Assembly: GCF_003634695.1 (NCBI RefSeq)
Contig: NZ_RBWV01000011.1
Coordinates: 62,001 to 126,000, forward strand
Source: Motilibacter peucedani
Lineage (GTDB): Bacteria > Actinomycetota > Actinomycetes > Motilibacterales > Motilibacteraceae
Length of the DNA stretch: 64,000 bases
Direction: 5' to 3'
Of this stretch, positions 10,384 through 20,005 are shown piece by piece (within the stretch, counting starts at the first letter, position 1; every line of letters begins with the position of its first letter). The notes below the pieces were generated by a model. That model had not been told where the DNA came from, did not search any database, and saw only the letters and a list, made by a program, of their open reading frames with translations. A program made the translations under genes and the position numbers.

Positions 10384-11448
10384 TCAGGCCGTCCGCGCGA
10401 CCCAGGCGGCGGGGTCGGCGATCTCGTGCGGCAGCGGCAGCGTCTCGGGCGACTCCCAGACGCGGTTGAAGCCCTCCATGCCCACGCGCTCGAGCGCGCC
10501 GCGGACGAAGACGGCGCCGTCGCGGTACTGCCGCAGCTTGGCGTCCATGCCGAGCAGCGAGCGGGCGACCGACTGCTGGCGGGTCGGCTGGGTGCGCCGG
10601 CGCTGGAACTTCTCGCGGATCTGCTCGACCGAGGGCACCACCGCGGGGCCGACGCCGTCCATCACCACGTCGGCGTGGCCCTCGAGCAGCGACATGACCG
10701 CCGTGACGCGGGCCAGCGACTCCCGCTGCGCAGGCGTCTGCACCGCCTCCACCAGCGAGAGACCCTCCTTGCCGCGCACGGCGGCCGACACCGCGCGCAG
10801 GACCGCCCACAGCCGCCGCACGGCCGCGGCCGCGTCGAGCTCGACGTCGTCGACGAAGCCCTCGAGCTGGCCCAGCAGGTGCTCGCGCAGCCACGGGGCC
10901 ACGCCGAACTGCACGCGGTGGGTCTCCTCGTGCAGGCACACCCAGAGCCGGAAGTCGTGCGGGTCGACCTCGAGCTCGCGCTCGACCGTGACCACGTTGG
11001 GCGCCACGAGCAGCAGGCGGCCGGCCTCCTGCGGGCCGAAGACCTCGAACTGGCCGAGCACCTTGCCCGACATGAACGCCAGCAGGCCGCCGGCCTCGGC
11101 GCCGGTCAGGGCGCCGCCCACCAGGGCGGCCGCGGGCGTCGCGCCGGGGCCCTTGCGCTTGGCGGCGATCCGCTCGACGAGCGGGTCCATGACCGCCTCG
11201 AAGCCCGCGGCGTTGGCACGGATCCAGCCCTCGCGGTCGACGACCGCGACCGACGAGGCGCCGGCCGGCGCGACGAGGCCGGTGTGGGCGCGTACGTGCT
11301 CCTGCGCCGTGCGCGCCGCCCCGCGCAGCTCGCCGACCACCTCCGCGATCTCGCCGCGGCCCAGCTTCGGCGGGCGCGGGGAGAGCCGGACCGCGGCGGC
11401 CACCGCGAGGTCCCAGTCGACCGTGGGCACCGCGCTGGCTGACGTCAT
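10384..11448 (-). CDS. DUF2342 zinc-dependent metalloprotease-like protein
   Basis: The 354-residue protein belongs to the actinobacterial DUF2342 family (annotated as zinc-dependent metalloprotease or, historically, F420-biosynthesis-associated). The zinc motif [10 protein letters not shown] is an HExxH, about residue 177, and the downstream [12 protein letters not shown] supplies the likely third ligand, as in the family. Other hallmarks are [20 protein letters not shown] and [15 protein letters not shown]. Substrate unknown. The ATG at 11448 gives the family's usual length; the open frame extends further upstream without support. It is followed within 3 bases by tilS. Confidence 0.88.
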   Translation of the reverse strand: MTSASAVPTVDWDLAVAAAVRLSPRPPKLGRGEIAEVVGELRGAARTAQEHVRAHTGLVAPAGASSVAVVDREGWIRANAAGFEAVMDPLVERIAAKRKGPGATPAAALVGGALTGAEAGGLLAFMSGKVLGQFEVFGPQEAGRLLLVAPNVVTVERELEVDPHDFRLWVCLHEETHRVQFGVAPWLREHLLGQLEGFVDDVELDAAAAVRRLWAVLRAVSAAVRGKEGLSLVEAVQTPAQRESLARVTAVMSLLEGHADVVMDGVGPAVVPSVEQIREKFQRRRTQPTRQQSVARSLLGMDAKLRQYRDGAVFVRGALERVGMEGFNRVWESPETLPLPHEIADPAAWVARTA

Positions 11449-11470
11449 GGCGCCCACGCTACGTGGCGGG

Positions 11471-11635
11471 TCAGCGCAGCAGGGCCAGGAGTCCCGGGCC
11501 GACCAGCATGCCGGCGACGACCAGAGCCGTGCCGACGGCCTGGCGCCCCTTGACGAGCCCGGTGACCCCGGCCACGACGAGCAGCGCCGCCACCAGCGTG
11601 AGCAGCAGCTCACCCGTCCCCGCGCCCCGGACCAC
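11471..11635 (-). CDS. Small two-helix membrane protein (54 residues)
   Basis: Not recognised by family. GTG at 11635 is preceded by the purine tract GAGGGGGAG. The product is mostly hydrophobic: [20 protein letters not shown] and VGTALVVAGMLVGPGLLALL are two membrane helices separated by KGRQA, a hairpin topology. It lies between dacB and the DUF2342 gene, 11 bases after the dacB stop, so it is probably part of that transcript. It is hidden in the 3' end of a much longer spurious open frame antisense to dacB codons. Confidence 0.6.
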   Translation of the reverse strand: MVRGAGTGELLLTLVAALLVVAGVTGLVKGRQAVGTALVVAGMLVGPGLLALLR

Positions 11636-11646
11636 CGCGCTCCCCC

Positions 11647-13113
11647 TCAGCCCGCGCAGCCGCAGGCCGCGAGGGCCGCCGCCGCGGCGTCGAGCGCCGC
11701 ACGGGCCTCGAGCGTGCCGGTCGCGGGCACGGCGTCGGCCATGAACGCGAAGACGACCAGCCCTCCGTCGCGCCCCTGCGCGACGCCTGCGAGCGCGCTG
11801 ACGCCGGTGAGCGTGCCGGTCTTGGCGCGCACCTCGCCCCGGGCCGCTGCGGCCGGACCGCCGCGCGGGTAGCGGCCGGCGAGCGTGCCGGTGGCGCCGG
11901 CGACGGGGAGGCCGGTGAGCAGGGAGCGCAGCTCGGGGTGCTGCGGCGACGCCGCAGTCAGCAGGGTGCGCACGAGCGTCGTCGGCGGGATGCGCGAGCC
12001 GCGGGCCAGCCCGCTCGTGTCGAGCAGGTGGGCGCCCGTGACGGGCACGCCGAGCGCTCCGACTGCGGAGACGACCGCCGCCCCGGCGCCGGCCGAGTTC
12101 GCCGCCTGCCCCGCGGCGTGCGCCACCAGTCGGCCGAGCGCCTCGGCCAGGTCGTTGTCGCTCTGGGTCAGCATCCGCTCGACCAGGTCGCGGACCGGCG
12201 GCGACTGCACCTGCGCCAGCGCCCGGGCCGAGGGCGTGGCGCGGGTGCGGGTCACCGTCCCGACCGTCGCGACGTGACGGGTACGCAGCTGTGCTGCCAG
12301 CGCCCTCCCGGCGGCGAGCGCCGGGTCGGCGACGCGGGCGGGGGCACCGACGCGTACGCGGCCCTGGTCGACGCTGAGCGCCATGACGGGAGCGGCCTCG
12401 CCGCTCGGGACGTAGCCCTTGCCCCAGTCCGGGCTGATCGCCGGCGCGGCGAACAGCGAGTCGTCGACGTGGACGCTCACCGGGCGCCCGGCGGCGGCCT
12501 TCGCGACGCGGTCGGCGAGCACGTCGAGCCGCGCGTAGGAGGTGGCGTCGCCGCTGGGGTGCGCGCGGGTGTCGGCCGCCCCCGAGCGCAGGCTCGCGTC
12601 GCCCGCGCCGACGAGCACGACGTCGAGCGGCCCGCTGGTCCCCGTGGGCCCGGGGGTGCCTGCGCCGGCCGGCTCGTCGGTCACGACGCGGGTCGAGAGC
12701 CGGGTCTGCGGGCCGAGCACCTCGAGCGCGGCCACGGCGGTCAGCATCTTCGTGGTCGAGGCCGGCGTGTGGGGCGTGGTGCCAGCGCGGTCCAGCAGCG
12801 TCGTGCCGTCCGCGGCGAGCACCGTCGCGGCGACGGCCGTCCCGAGACGGCGAGCGGCGAGCGGGCCCGCCAGCGCGCGCGCCACGCCGGCGGCGGTGGC
12901 GCCGGAGACCGGGGCGGGCGGCAGGACGGGGGGCGGCTGGGAGGGAACGGCCGGCGGGGCGGAGGCCGCAGGCGTACCAGGCGGTGAGGTGGGTGGCTGC
13001 GGCGTCGCCGCGCCGACGTGCTGCGCGAGCAAGCCCGGCACGAGCAGCGCCAGCGCCACGACCGGCGCGACGACTCGCTTCCGGGCGACCCCGGCGACCA
13101 CCGGGGCGCGCAC
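11647..13113 (-). CDS. dacB: D-alanyl-D-alanine carboxypeptidase/endopeptidase (PBP4, DacB type)
   Basis: An exported penicillin-binding protein of the S13 family. A signal segment ([17 protein letters not shown], cleavage near GAA) leads into a Pro/Thr linker and then the catalytic domain with SxxK (ASTTKML), SDN (QSDNDLAE) and KTG (AKTGTL) in order, with the large insertion domain between the first two as expected. It trims peptidoglycan peptide stems. The start is uncertain: ATG 13170, GTG 13143, 13113 and 13101 are all in frame and none has a clear ribosome site. I prefer 13113 because the signal peptide n-region is then of normal length and the ppa promoter is left free. Confidence 0.85.
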   Translation of the reverse strand: MRAPVVAGVARKRVVAPVVALALLVPGLLAQHVGAATPQPPTSPPGTPAASAPPAVPSQPPPVLPPAPVSGATAAGVARALAGPLAARRLGTAVAATVLAADGTTLLDRAGTTPHTPASTTKMLTAVAALEVLGPQTRLSTRVVTDEPAGAGTPGPTGTSGPLDVVLVGAGDASLRSGAADTRAHPSGDATSYARLDVLADRVAKAAAGRPVSVHVDDSLFAAPAISPDWGKGYVPSGEAAPVMALSVDQGRVRVGAPARVADPALAAGRALAAQLRTRHVATVGTVTRTRATPSARALAQVQSPPVRDLVERMLTQSDNDLAEALGRLVAHAAGQAANSAGAGAAVVSAVGALGVPVTGAHLLDTSGLARGSRIPPTTLVRTLLTAASPQHPELRSLLTGLPVAGATGTLAGRYPRGGPAAAARGEVRAKTGTLTGVSALAGVAQGRDGGLVVFAFMADAVPATGTLEARAALDAAAAALAACGCAG

Positions 13114-13182
13114 AGCACGAGAGACTACCGACCACCGACGCACAGCCGTACGATCCCGATCCACCACCATCCCGGAGGACCC

Positions 13183-13674
13183 ATGGAGTTCGACGTCCTG
13201 GTTGAGATCCCTCGGGGGTCACGCAACAAGTACGAGGTCGACCACGAGACCGGTCGCATCAAGCTCGACCGCATGCTGTTCACCTCGACGCGCTACCCGC
13301 ACGACTACGGCTACATCGAGGGCACGCTCGGCGAGGACGGCGACCCGCTCGACGCGATGGTGCTGCTCGAGGAGCCGACGTTCCCCGGCTGCATCATCCG
13401 CTGCCGCGCGATCGGCATGTTCCGCATGACCGACGAGGCCGGCGGCGACGACAAGGTCATGTGCGTGGTCGCGGGCGACCCCCGCATGAACCACCTCAAG
13501 GACATCACCGACATGCCGGAGTTCGACCGGCTCGAGGTGCAGCACTTCTTCGAGGTCTACAAGGACCTCGAGCCCGGCAAGTCCGTCGAAGGCGCCACCT
13601 GGACCGGCCGCGACGAGGCCGAGGCCGAGATCACCAGCTCCCGCGAGCGCCTCGCCTCCTCCGGCGGCCACTGA
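13183..13674 (+). CDS. ppa: Inorganic pyrophosphatase
   Basis: A family I soluble pyrophosphatase of 163 residues. It contains [24 protein letters not shown], the metal-binding core [24 protein letters not shown] with the DxDPxD motif, [18 protein letters not shown] and the [12 protein letters not shown] stretch. It drives biosynthetic reactions by removing PPi. The ATG is preceded by GGAGGA at ideal spacing. A plausible -10 hexamer TACGAT at 13149-13154 is the likely promoter, sharing the divergent gap with dacB. Confidence 0.97.
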   Translation: MEFDVLVEIPRGSRNKYEVDHETGRIKLDRMLFTSTRYPHDYGYIEGTLGEDGDPLDAMVLLEEPTFPGCIIRCRAIGMFRMTDEAGGDDKVMCVVAGDPRMNHLKDITDMPEFDRLEVQHFFEVYKDLEPGKSVEGATWTGRDEAEAEITSSRERLASSGGH

Positions 13675-13689
13675 CCCCACCGGGGCGAC

Positions 13690-13775
13690 GTTGATCGCCC
13701 TAGCCGATCGAACTCGTGCCGGGCCCATGCAACTTGATGGGCCCGGCACGAGGTTGATCGGCCTAGCCGATCAAC
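13690..13775. repeat. Nested palindromes between ppa and the aldo/keto reductase (terminator or REP-like element)
   Basis: A perfect 16-bp stem CTCGTGCCGGGCCCAT (13713-13728) pairs with 13737-13752 across an 8-base loop. It is flanked on the right by a 9-bp palindrome GTTGATCGG-CCTAG-CCGATCAAC (13753-13775) and on the left by a degenerate copy (13690-13712). It lies between two convergent genes, so a bidirectional terminator role fits. The repeated GTTGATCG/CGATCAAC arms also resemble dispersed intergenic palindromes, but no second copy is in this window. Confidence 0.65.
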
Positions 13776-13782
13776 ATCGGCG

Positions 13783-14769
13783 TCACCAGCGGGAGTGCAC
13801 CTGGGGGCGGATGCGGGCGTCGTAGACGTCGCGGATGCGCGTACGCGTCGCGTCGTCGAGCGGCGGGAGCGCGGCCGCGGCGGCGTTGGAGCGGGCCTGG
13901 TCGGCGTTGCGGGCGCCGGGGATGACGACAGAGACGCCGGGCTGGTCGAGGATCCAGCGCAGGGCCAACTGCGCCGTCGTCGCACCCGACGGCGTCAGCG
14001 CCGCGATCTCCCGCGCCGCCTGCACGCCGGTCACGAAGTCGACCCCCGCGAAGGTCTCGCCGACGTCGAAGGCCTCGCCGTTGCGGTTGTAGGTGCGGTG
14101 GTCGTCGGCGCCGAACTCGGTGCTCTCGTCGTACTTGCCCGACAGCAGCCCGCTCGCCAGCGGCACCCGCGCGATGATCCCGACCCCGGCGGCGGCCGCG
14201 GCGGGCAGCAGCTCCTCGAGCGGCTTCTGCCGGAAGGCGTTGAGGATGACCTGGATCGTCGCGACGCCCGGGCGCTCCAGCGCCGTCTGCGCCTCGGCCA
14301 CCGTCTCGACCGACACGCCGTAGGCGGCGACCCGCTGCTCGGCGACCAGCGTGTCGAGCGCGTCGTAGACCGCGTCGGTCGAGTAGACCGCCGTGGGCGG
14401 GCAGTGCAGCTGCACGAGGTCGAGCACGTCGACGCCGAGGTTGGTGCGCGAGCGGTCGACCCAGCTGCGCAGGTTCTCGAGGGTGTAGGCCTCGGCCACG
14501 TGCGGGTCGGCCCGCCGCCCCGCCTTCGTGGCCACGAAGACGCCGCTGTCGGGACGCGCCTTCAGCAGCTTGCCGATGACGGTCTCGCTGCGCCCGTCGC
14601 CGTAGACGTCGGCGGTGTCGATGAAGGTGACACCCGCCTCCAGCGCCGCGTCGAGCGTCGCCAGGGCGTCCGACTCGTCCACCTCGCCCCAGTCCGCACC
14701 CAGCTGCCACGCACCGAGCCCCACGACACTGACCTGGCGCTGCGTGCGCCCGAGAGTCCTCTGTTCCAT
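13783..14769 (-). CDS. Aldo/keto reductase
   Basis: A 328-residue TIM-barrel NADPH oxidoreductase. Visible features are VGLGAWQLGADWGEVDESDALATLDAAL, FIDTADVYGDGRSE with the catalytic Asp/Tyr, VATKAGRR (catalytic Lys), VDLLDLVQLHCPP-type strand with the catalytic His (here VLDLVQLHCPP) and the cofactor site VIPGARNADQARSN near the C-terminus. The substrate is unknown; the closest general class is the AKR11/12-like plant-auxin-induced type. ATG 14769 gives the normal N-terminus MEQRTLGRT; an in-frame start farther upstream adds nothing conserved. Confidence 0.9.
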   Translation of the reverse strand: MEQRTLGRTQRQVSVVGLGAWQLGADWGEVDESDALATLDAALEAGVTFIDTADVYGDGRSETVIGKLLKARPDSGVFVATKAGRRADPHVAEAYTLENLRSWVDRSRTNLGVDVLDLVQLHCPPTAVYSTDAVYDALDTLVAEQRVAAYGVSVETVAEAQTALERPGVATIQVILNAFRQKPLEELLPAAAAAGVGIIARVPLASGLLSGKYDESTEFGADDHRTYNRNGEAFDVGETFAGVDFVTGVQAAREIAALTPSGATTAQLALRWILDQPGVSVVIPGARNADQARSNAAAAALPPLDDATRTRIRDVYDARIRPQVHSRW

Positions 14770-14831
14770 GCCGAGAAAAGTACGCGGCGCCTGCCTGCAA
14801 CCATCCGCCACCCTTCGTGCGTCCTACCTGC

Positions 14832-15401
14832 ATGCACCGACGCGTCCTGCTCGCCCCGCTGGCGGCGCTCCTGCTCGCCGCCCTCCCGGCCGCACCAGCG
14901 GCGGCCGCCTCCCCCGTGAGCGCCGACCTGCTGCCCGCGAACGTCGTCCCGACGTTCGGCGGGGGCAACCACTGGGTGGCCGCCGGCACAGCGCGTACGC
15001 AGCTGCGCGGCCCCTGCGTACCCCTGCTCCCGCGCGGGGTGACCGCCACGTCGGTCTTCCGCCTGCCGGGCGCCCCGGCGCCGGTGACCCGCGCGCTGCA
15101 GACCGTCGTCCAGCTGCCGACGATGCAGGCCACCGCACGGGCGCAGGCCGACGTGGCCCGGCGCGTAGCCGCCTGCCACAGCCGCGTCTTCCCGATGCGG
15201 AGCACGGCGGGCACCATGCTCTGGTCGACGGTGACGCCGATCCCCGGCAACGCCGACGAGGCGGTGTTCGGCTACATCGGCATCGCCCGCAAGGGCAACC
15301 GGATGACCGTCGTCTACTTCAGCCACGGCGGGCAGGACAGCGACTTCCCCGACGGCGTCTTCCAGCGCTGGCTGGCGAGAGCGCAAGCAGCCCTGGGCTG
15401 A
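14832..15401 (+). CDS. Secreted protein of unknown function
   Basis: ATG 14832 begins a clear Sec signal peptide (HRRVLLAPLAALLLAALPAAPAAAAS, cleavage after the AAA run), giving a mature domain of about 160 residues. It is rich in strands and contains two cysteines (RGPCVPLLPRG and VAACHSRVF) that could form a disulfide. The end TVVYFSHGGQDSDFPDGVFQRWLARA resembles lipoprotein/sensor-domain families of actinobacteria (PknH/LpqN-like), but I do not claim membership. It is divergent from the aldo/keto reductase and 22 bases upstream of thyX. Confidence 0.65.
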   Translation: MHRRVLLAPLAALLLAALPAAPAAAASPVSADLLPANVVPTFGGGNHWVAAGTARTQLRGPCVPLLPRGVTATSVFRLPGAPAPVTRALQTVVQLPTMQATARAQADVARRVAACHSRVFPMRSTAGTMLWSTVTPIPGNADEAVFGYIGIARKGNRMTVVYFSHGGQDSDFPDGVFQRWLARAQAALG

Positions 15402-15423
15402 GCCTCGGCTAGGCTCCCCGCTC

Positions 15424-16212
15424 GTGCGCGACGTCTCCCCCGAGGTCTTCCTGATCGCCCGACCGCAGATCGACTGGGCCGAGGTGGAGCGCTACCTCAC
15501 AGCCGTGCACGGCGAGGCCTGGCTCGAGCGCGTCCGCGGCGAGTCCGCTCCCGACGGCGAGCGGCTCGTCGAGTTCATGGGCCGGATGTGCTACCGCAGC
15601 TGGTCGCCCGGGCTGAACCCCAACGTGACCAAGGTGCGCGAGGACTCCACCGAGTACCTCCGCAACATCCTGCGCAGCGCGCACGGCAGCGTGCTCGAGC
15701 ACGCGACGTACTCCTTCGTGTTCGCCGGCGTGAGCCGCGTCTTCACCCACGAGCTGGTCCGCCACCGAGCCGGAGCGGCGATCAGCCAGGAGTCGCTGCG
15801 CTACGTGCGCCTCGCCGACATCCCGTTCGAGCACCCGGACTTCGTGCGCGCGGACCCCGAGCTGCTGGCCCGCGCCAACGAGCTGATCGCCTCGATGGAG
15901 AGCTTCCAGGAGCTGGTCGTCGACCGCACCGGCATCGCCGGCGAGGGCGTCGACTTCCACACCAAGAAGACGGTCACGAGCGCGGCCCGCCGCTACGCCC
16001 CCGACGGCGTCGCGACGACCATCGGGTGGAGCGTCAACATCCGCGCGCTGCGCCACGTCATCGCCATGCGCACCGACCCCGGCGCGGAGGAGGAGATCCG
16101 CCGGGTGTTCGACGCCGTCGCGACCGTGATGCAGCGCGAGCTGCCTGCGCTGCTCGGCGACTTCGTGCGCCGCGACGACGGCAGCTGGGTGCCTGAGTTC
16201 TCGAAGGTCTGA
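15424..16212 (+). CDS. thyX: FAD-dependent thymidylate synthase
   Basis: ThyX makes dTMP from dUMP using methylene-tetrahydrofolate, NADPH and FAD. The 262 residues include SVLEHATYSFVFAGVSRVFTHELVRHRAGAAISQES split over the FAD/dUMP site, plus IGWSVNIRALRHVIAMR near the end. The signature reads RHRAGAAISQESLRY: eight residues separate RHR from the serine where the textbook motif has seven, a variant I associate with the longer actinobacterial ThyX subgroup. GTG start; the ribosome site is weak and the gene begins 22 bases after the secreted-protein stop. It links to the folate genes functionally, not by operon. Confidence 0.93.
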   Translation: MRDVSPEVFLIARPQIDWAEVERYLTAVHGEAWLERVRGESAPDGERLVEFMGRMCYRSWSPGLNPNVTKVREDSTEYLRNILRSAHGSVLEHATYSFVFAGVSRVFTHELVRHRAGAAISQESLRYVRLADIPFEHPDFVRADPELLARANELIASMESFQELVVDRTGIAGEGVDFHTKKTVTSAARRYAPDGVATTIGWSVNIRALRHVIAMRTDPGAEEEIRRVFDAVATVMQRELPALLGDFVRRDDGSWVPEFSKV

Positions 16213-16220
16213 GCCAGGTA

Positions 16221-16241
16221 CGCGCCGCGGCCGCCGGCGCG
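16221..16241. terminator. Hairpin between convergent thyX and marR-like genes
   Basis: A 7-bp GC stem CGCGCCG/CGGCGCG with a 7-base loop lies in the 33-base gap between the two convergent stops. No U-tract is present, as is usual in high-GC actinobacteria. Confidence 0.45.
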
Positions 16242-16245
16242 GAGC

Positions 16246-16698
16246 TCAGGGCCCGTCGACCAGCGGGGTCTTGAAGAGCACGTTGAGCCGGGCCAGCAGG
16301 CGGGCGAGCTGCTCGGCGTCGCCGGAGTCCCACTCGCGCAGCATCTGCTGGAACCGCTCGCGCCGCGCGGTGCGCATGCGCTCCATCCGCTGCTCACCCT
16401 CGCTCGTCAGGCAGAAGAACGCGGCGCGCGCGTCGCTGGGGTCGGGACGGCGCTCGACGAGGCCGAGCTCCTCGAGCAGGCGCACCTGGCGGCTCACCGT
16501 GGGCTTGCCGATGCCGTAGTAGTCGGCCAGGTCGGTGCCCCGGGCGCCGCCGTCGTCGGCGATCCGGATGAGCAGGCCGTAGGCGTCGGCCTCCAGCTCG
16601 GGGTGCACGGCCCGGGCGAAGTCCTTGGAGATGGCGCGCGCCCGGCGCAGGAACAGCGCGATCTCGCGCTCGAGCTCTTCGTAGACGTCCTGGCCCAT
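16246..16698 (-). CDS. MarR-family transcriptional regulator
   Basis: A 150-residue winged-helix protein: helix ELEREIALFLRRARAISKDFARAVHPEL, recognition region GTDLADYYGIGKPTVSRQVRLLEELGLVERRPDPSDARAAFFCLTSEGEQ and a C-terminal dimerisation helix. An AGGAGG ribosome site precedes the ATG, and the gene starts 9 bases after the receiver gene, so it is the last gene of the phosphatase-kinase-receiver operon. This suggests it belongs to the same response, perhaps sensing an effector directly. Ligand and targets are unknown. Confidence 0.88.
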   Translation of the reverse strand: MGQDVYEELEREIALFLRRARAISKDFARAVHPELEADAYGLLIRIADDGGARGTDLADYYGIGKPTVSRQVRLLEELGLVERRPDPSDARAAFFCLTSEGEQRMERMRTARRERFQQMLREWDSGDAEQLARLLARLNVLFKTPLVDGP

Positions 16699-16707
16699 CG
16701 TCGCCTC

Positions 16708-17163
16708 CTAGTGCCGCGGCAGCTTGACGACGCTCACGAAGAAGTCGTCGATCTGGCGGACCACGGCGATGAACCGCTCGAAGTCGACCGGCTTCGTGAC
16801 GTAGGCGTTGGCGTGCAGGGAGTAGGACCTGACGACGTCCTCCTGCGCCTCCGACGTGGTGAGCACGACCACCGGGATCGTGCGCAGCGCCGGGTCGTTC
16901 TTGATCTCGCTGAGGACCTCGCGGCCGTCCTTGCGGGGCAGGTTGAGGTCGAGCAGGATCAGGTCGGGGGTCGGGGCGTCGGCGTAGTCGCCCTCGCGGC
17001 GCAGGAACTCGAGCGCCTTCGCGCCGTCGCTCACGACGTGGAGGTTGTTGGCGACCTTGTTGTCCTCGAAGGCCTCGCGCGTCATCAGCACGTCGCCGGG
17101 GTCGTCCTCCACCAGCAGGACGTCGATGGGCGTGGGCACTGCCCGGGTCAGGTCGTCGCTCAC
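16708..17163 (-). CDS. Single-domain response regulator (Rcp1-like)
   Basis: A 151-residue receiver with no output domain. The acidic pair is in [18 protein letters not shown], the phospho-acceptor Asp in [18 protein letters not shown], the Thr in [12 protein letters not shown] and the Lys in [11 protein letters not shown]. Rcp1-type receivers relay phosphate from CHASE/phytochrome-like kinases. GTG 17163 overlaps the histidine-kinase stop as GTGA, so this is very likely the kinase's partner. The open frame extends upstream, but that part reads antisense to the kinase C-terminus and has no conserved sequence. Confidence 0.9.
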   Translation of the reverse strand: MSDDLTRAVPTPIDVLLVEDDPGDVLMTREAFEDNKVANNLHVVSDGAKALEFLRREGDYADAPTPDLILLDLNLPRKDGREVLSEIKNDPALRTIPVVVLTTSEAQEDVVRSYSLHANAYVTKPVDFERFIAVVRQIDDFFVSVVKLPRH

Positions 17164-18788
17164 GCACGTGCTCCTTCGTCGACAGGGGCGGCCGCCCCTG
17201 GCTCGTCCTGCGCCGGCAGCCGCTCGGCCACCACCGGCAGCGTCCACCGCACGGTGGTGCCCGGCTGGTCCTCGCGCGGCTCGATCCAGATCTCGCCGCC
17301 GTGGAACTCGACGATCCGGCGGCAGAGCGCGAGACCGATGCCGGTGCCTTCGTACTCCTCCTTGGGGTGCAGCCGCTGGAAGATCACGAAGACGCGCTCA
17401 GCGTACTGCTGCTCGATGCCGATCCCGTTGTCCGAGCAGCAGAACTCGAAGGCGCCCTCGAGCTCGCGGACGCCGATGTGGACGGTCGGCGCCACGTCGG
17501 GGCGGCGGAACTTGACCGCGTTGCCGATGAGGTTCTGCAGCAGCTGCGTGAGCAGCGAGGCCTCGCCGGTGACGGTGGGCAACGGGTCGGCGGTGACGCT
17601 GGCTCCGCTGTCGGCGAGCGCGGCGTCGAGGTTGCGCAGGGCGAGGCCGAGGCAGGTGTCGAGGGCCACCGGCGCCGTGCCCGCGCTCATCCGGCCGACG
17701 CGCGAGAACGCCAGCAGGTCGTTGATGAGCTGCTGCATGCGCTTGGCGCCGTCGACGGCGAACCCGATGTACTGGTCGGCGCGGTCGTCGAGCTGGCCGC
17801 CGTAGCGCTTCTGCAGCAGCTGGCAGAAGCTGGCCACCTTGCGCAGCGGCTCCTGCAGGTCGTGGGAGGCGACGTAGGCGAACTGCTCGAGGTCGCGGTT
17901 GGAGCGCGCGAGGTCGTCGGCCTGCTGCTCGAGCTGCTGGCGCCCGGCCTCGAGCTCCTCGCCGGCGCGGCGCACCTCGTCGAGCCGGCTGACGAGCGCG
18001 CGGCGCATGGCCTCGACGTCGCGGCCGAGCGACTCGACCTCGGGCGGGCCGCTGGCGACGACCGCGTGCTCCAGGTCGCCGCCGCGCACGGCGCGGGTCT
18101 CCTCGGCCAGCCGGTCGAGCGGGCGCACGACCCACCGCAGCAGCGCCAGCCACACCGAGACGGCGAGCACCGCCACGACGAGCAGAGCGGCGACGACGAG
18201 AGCGAAGAGCATCCGGGTCTCGGAGTCGAGGGTGCGGCGCGCCTCGGCACGCCGCTGCGCCAGCGTGTCGAGGTAGCCGGCGTAGGTGACGCGCACCCGG
18301 TCGAACAGGGACTTGCCGCGCAGGATGTCGTCGTCGCCGATGCTGCGGGGACCGGAGCGCTGCACCTCGGCTATCGCAGGCTGCGCCCACTGCTCGTACC
18401 AGGTCCTGGCGGACGCCGCCGCCGTCGTGTAGGACGCCTTGAGCTCGGGCTCGCGCTCGAGGATCCGCTGCACCTGCTGGGACTCGTCGCGCAGCCTCGG
18501 CGACTGCAGGGACTGCAGCGGCTGGAGGGTGCTGCGGTCACCGGTGAGCGCGTAGCCACGCACAGCGGTCTCGGCGTCGAGCAGGGCGGCGAACCCGTCT
18601 GTGCCCGACCGGATGACCAGGAAGTAGTCGCTGACGACGCGGTGCTGGGTGCTCCTCGTCTTGGCGAGCAGCAGGGCTGCGCCGGCGAGCAGCCCCACGA
18701 GCACCAGCCCCACGACCACCAGCAGCGCCGTGAGCCGGCGGCGCAGGGTCCACGACGTACGCCGCGGCGAGGTCCCGACCGCGCTCAC
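17160..18788 (-). CDS. CHASE3-domain sensor histidine kinase
   Basis: A 542-residue membrane kinase. Order: transmembrane helix [23 protein letters not shown] (about 17-40), a CHASE3 sensor ([27 protein letters not shown]), a second helix [28 protein letters not shown], a coiled coil, HisKA with the phospho-His in [16 protein letters not shown], and HATPase_c with the N box [16 protein letters not shown] and [23 protein letters not shown]3 senses an unknown external cue. It overlaps the upstream phosphatase gene and the downstream receiver by 4 bases each, which fits stoichiometric expression. Confidence 0.93.
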   Translation of the reverse strand: MSAVGTSPRRTSWTLRRRLTALLVVVGLVLVGLLAGAALLLAKTRSTQHRVVSDYFLVIRSGTDGFAALLDAETAVRGYALTGDRSTLQPLQSLQSPRLRDESQQVQRILEREPELKASYTTAAASARTWYEQWAQPAIAEVQRSGPRSIGDDDILRGKSLFDRVRVTYAGYLDTLAQRRAEARRTLDSETRMLFALVVAALLVVAVLAVSVWLALLRWVVRPLDRLAEETRAVRGGDLEHAVVASGPPEVESLGRDVEAMRRALVSRLDEVRRAGEELEAGRQQLEQQADDLARSNRDLEQFAYVASHDLQEPLRKVASFCQLLQKRYGGQLDDRADQYIGFAVDGAKRMQQLINDLLAFSRVGRMSAGTAPVALDTCLGLALRNLDAALADSGASVTADPLPTVTGEASLLTQLLQNLIGNAVKFRRPDVAPTVHIGVRELEGAFEFCCSDNGIGIEQQYAERVFVIFQRLHPKEEYEGTGIGLALCRRIVEFHGGEIWIEPREDQPGTTVRWTLPVVAERLPAQDEPGAAAPVDEGARA

Positions 18789-20005
18789 CCGGCCTCCGCC
18801 GCGTGCTCCACCAGCACGAGCGCCACGTCGTCGGACAGGTCGCCGCCGTGCAGGGCGCGAGCCTTCGCGATGAGGTCGTCGAGCAGCTCGCCGGAGCGCG
18901 CGTAGGACGGGCTCGCCTGCGCGAGCGTCAGCAGGCCCGGCACACCGAGGCGGTCGCGCCCGCTGTCGCGGCCCGAGCCCTCGTCGACGTGGCCCTCGAC
19001 GATGCCGTCGGTGAACAGCACCAGGCGCCAGCCCGGCTCGAGGGTCACCGGCCGGCTGCCCCAGACGACGCCCGGCAGCACGCCGAGCGCCGGGCCCACC
19101 ATCTCGTCGGGCAGCTGCTCGGGGACGCCGGCGAGCAGCAGCGGCGCCGGGTGCCCGGCGAGGAACATGCGCGCGCTGCGCCGGTCGGGATCGACGACCA
19201 GCATGCAGACCGTGGCGAAGACCTCGTCGCTGCGCCGCTCGCGCACGAGGACGTCCTCGAGCACGGGGAGCAGCGAGTCGGAGGCCCGGCCGGAGAGCAC
19301 CAGGGTGCGCCACGCGATGCGCAGGCACACGCCCAGCGCCGCCTCGTCGGGGCCGTGGCCGGCGACGTCGCCGATGAGCAGGTAGAGGGTTCCGTCGTCG
19401 GTCTCGACCACGTCGTAGAAGTCGCCGCCGAGCACCGCCTCGCGCCCCGGCCGGTAGCGCGGCGTGACCCTGATCGAGGGGTCGGAGACCTCGGGGTGGG
19501 GCAGCAGGCCGCGCTCGAGCCGCGCGTTCTCCGCCGCGCGCGCCTGGGAGAGGTAGAGCGCCCGGGTCTGCTCGTCGGCGCGCTTGCGCTCGATGGCGTA
19601 GCGGATGGCCCGCCACAGCAGCGGGCCGTCGACCTGGTTCTTGGCGAGGTAGTCCTGCGCGCCCGCGGCAGCGGCGGCGACGCCGCGGTGCTCGTCGGCG
19701 TGGCCGGTCAGGCAGAGCACCGCCGCGCGGCCCGCGACCTCCAGGACCGCGCGCAGCGCGTCGAGCCCCTGCGCGTCGGGCAGGCCGAGGTCGAGCAGCA
19801 CGCAGTCGAGCCTGGTGCCGCTGTCCTGGGCCTCGAGCAGCGCGCGGCGCGCCAGCGCCACGGTGCCCACGACCTCGATGACCACGGCGGCCGGGTCGTC
19901 GGCGAGCAGCTCGGTCACCAGGAAGGCGTCGCCCGGGTCGTCCTCGACGAGCAGGACGCGCAGGGCGCGCGGCGGAGCCTGCGCGACCACCAGCGTCTCG
20001 TCCAC
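18785..20005 (-). CDS. Receiver-PP2C (SpoIIE/RsbU-type) phosphatase
   Basis: About 406 residues: an N-terminal receiver ([18 protein letters not shown], phospho-Asp in DCVLLDLGLPDAQGL, Lys in DYLAKNQVDG), a linker helix (IRYAIERKRADEQTRALYLSQ), then a SpoIIE phosphatase with metal-binding Asp in LGGDFYDVVETDDGTLYLLIGDVAGHGPDEAAL and LFTDGIVEG. Such proteins dephosphorylate anti-sigma-factor antagonists, so the operon may feed a partner-switching stress response. GTG 20005 places the receiver about 14 residues in; an ATG at 20071 is an alternative. It heads the four-gene minus-strand operon. Confidence 0.88.
   Translation of the reverse strand: MDETLVVAQAPPRALRVLLVEDDPGDAFLVTELLADDPAAVVIEVVGTVALARRALLEAQDSGTRLDCVLLDLGLPDAQGLDALRAVLEVAGRAAVLCLTGHADEHRGVAAAAAGAQDYLAKNQVDGPLLWRAIRYAIERKRADEQTRALYLSQARAAENARLERGLLPHPEVSDPSIRVTPRYRPGREAVLGGDFYDVVETDDGTLYLLIGDVAGHGPDEAALGVCLRIAWRTLVLSGRASDSLLPVLEDVLVRERRSDEVFATVCMLVVDPDRRSARMFLAGHPAPLLLAGVPEQLPDEMVGPALGVLPGVVWGSRPVTLEPGWRLVLFTDGIVEGHVDEGSGRDSGRDRLGVPGLLTLAQASPSYARSGELLDDLIAKARALHGGDLSDDVALVLVEHAAEAG

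Noticed and set aside
8816-10939. A 707-codon open frame ahead of hpt
   Set aside because: Overlaps tilS and the DUF2342 gene on the same strand in a different frame; only the hpt part is conserved and has a ribosome site.
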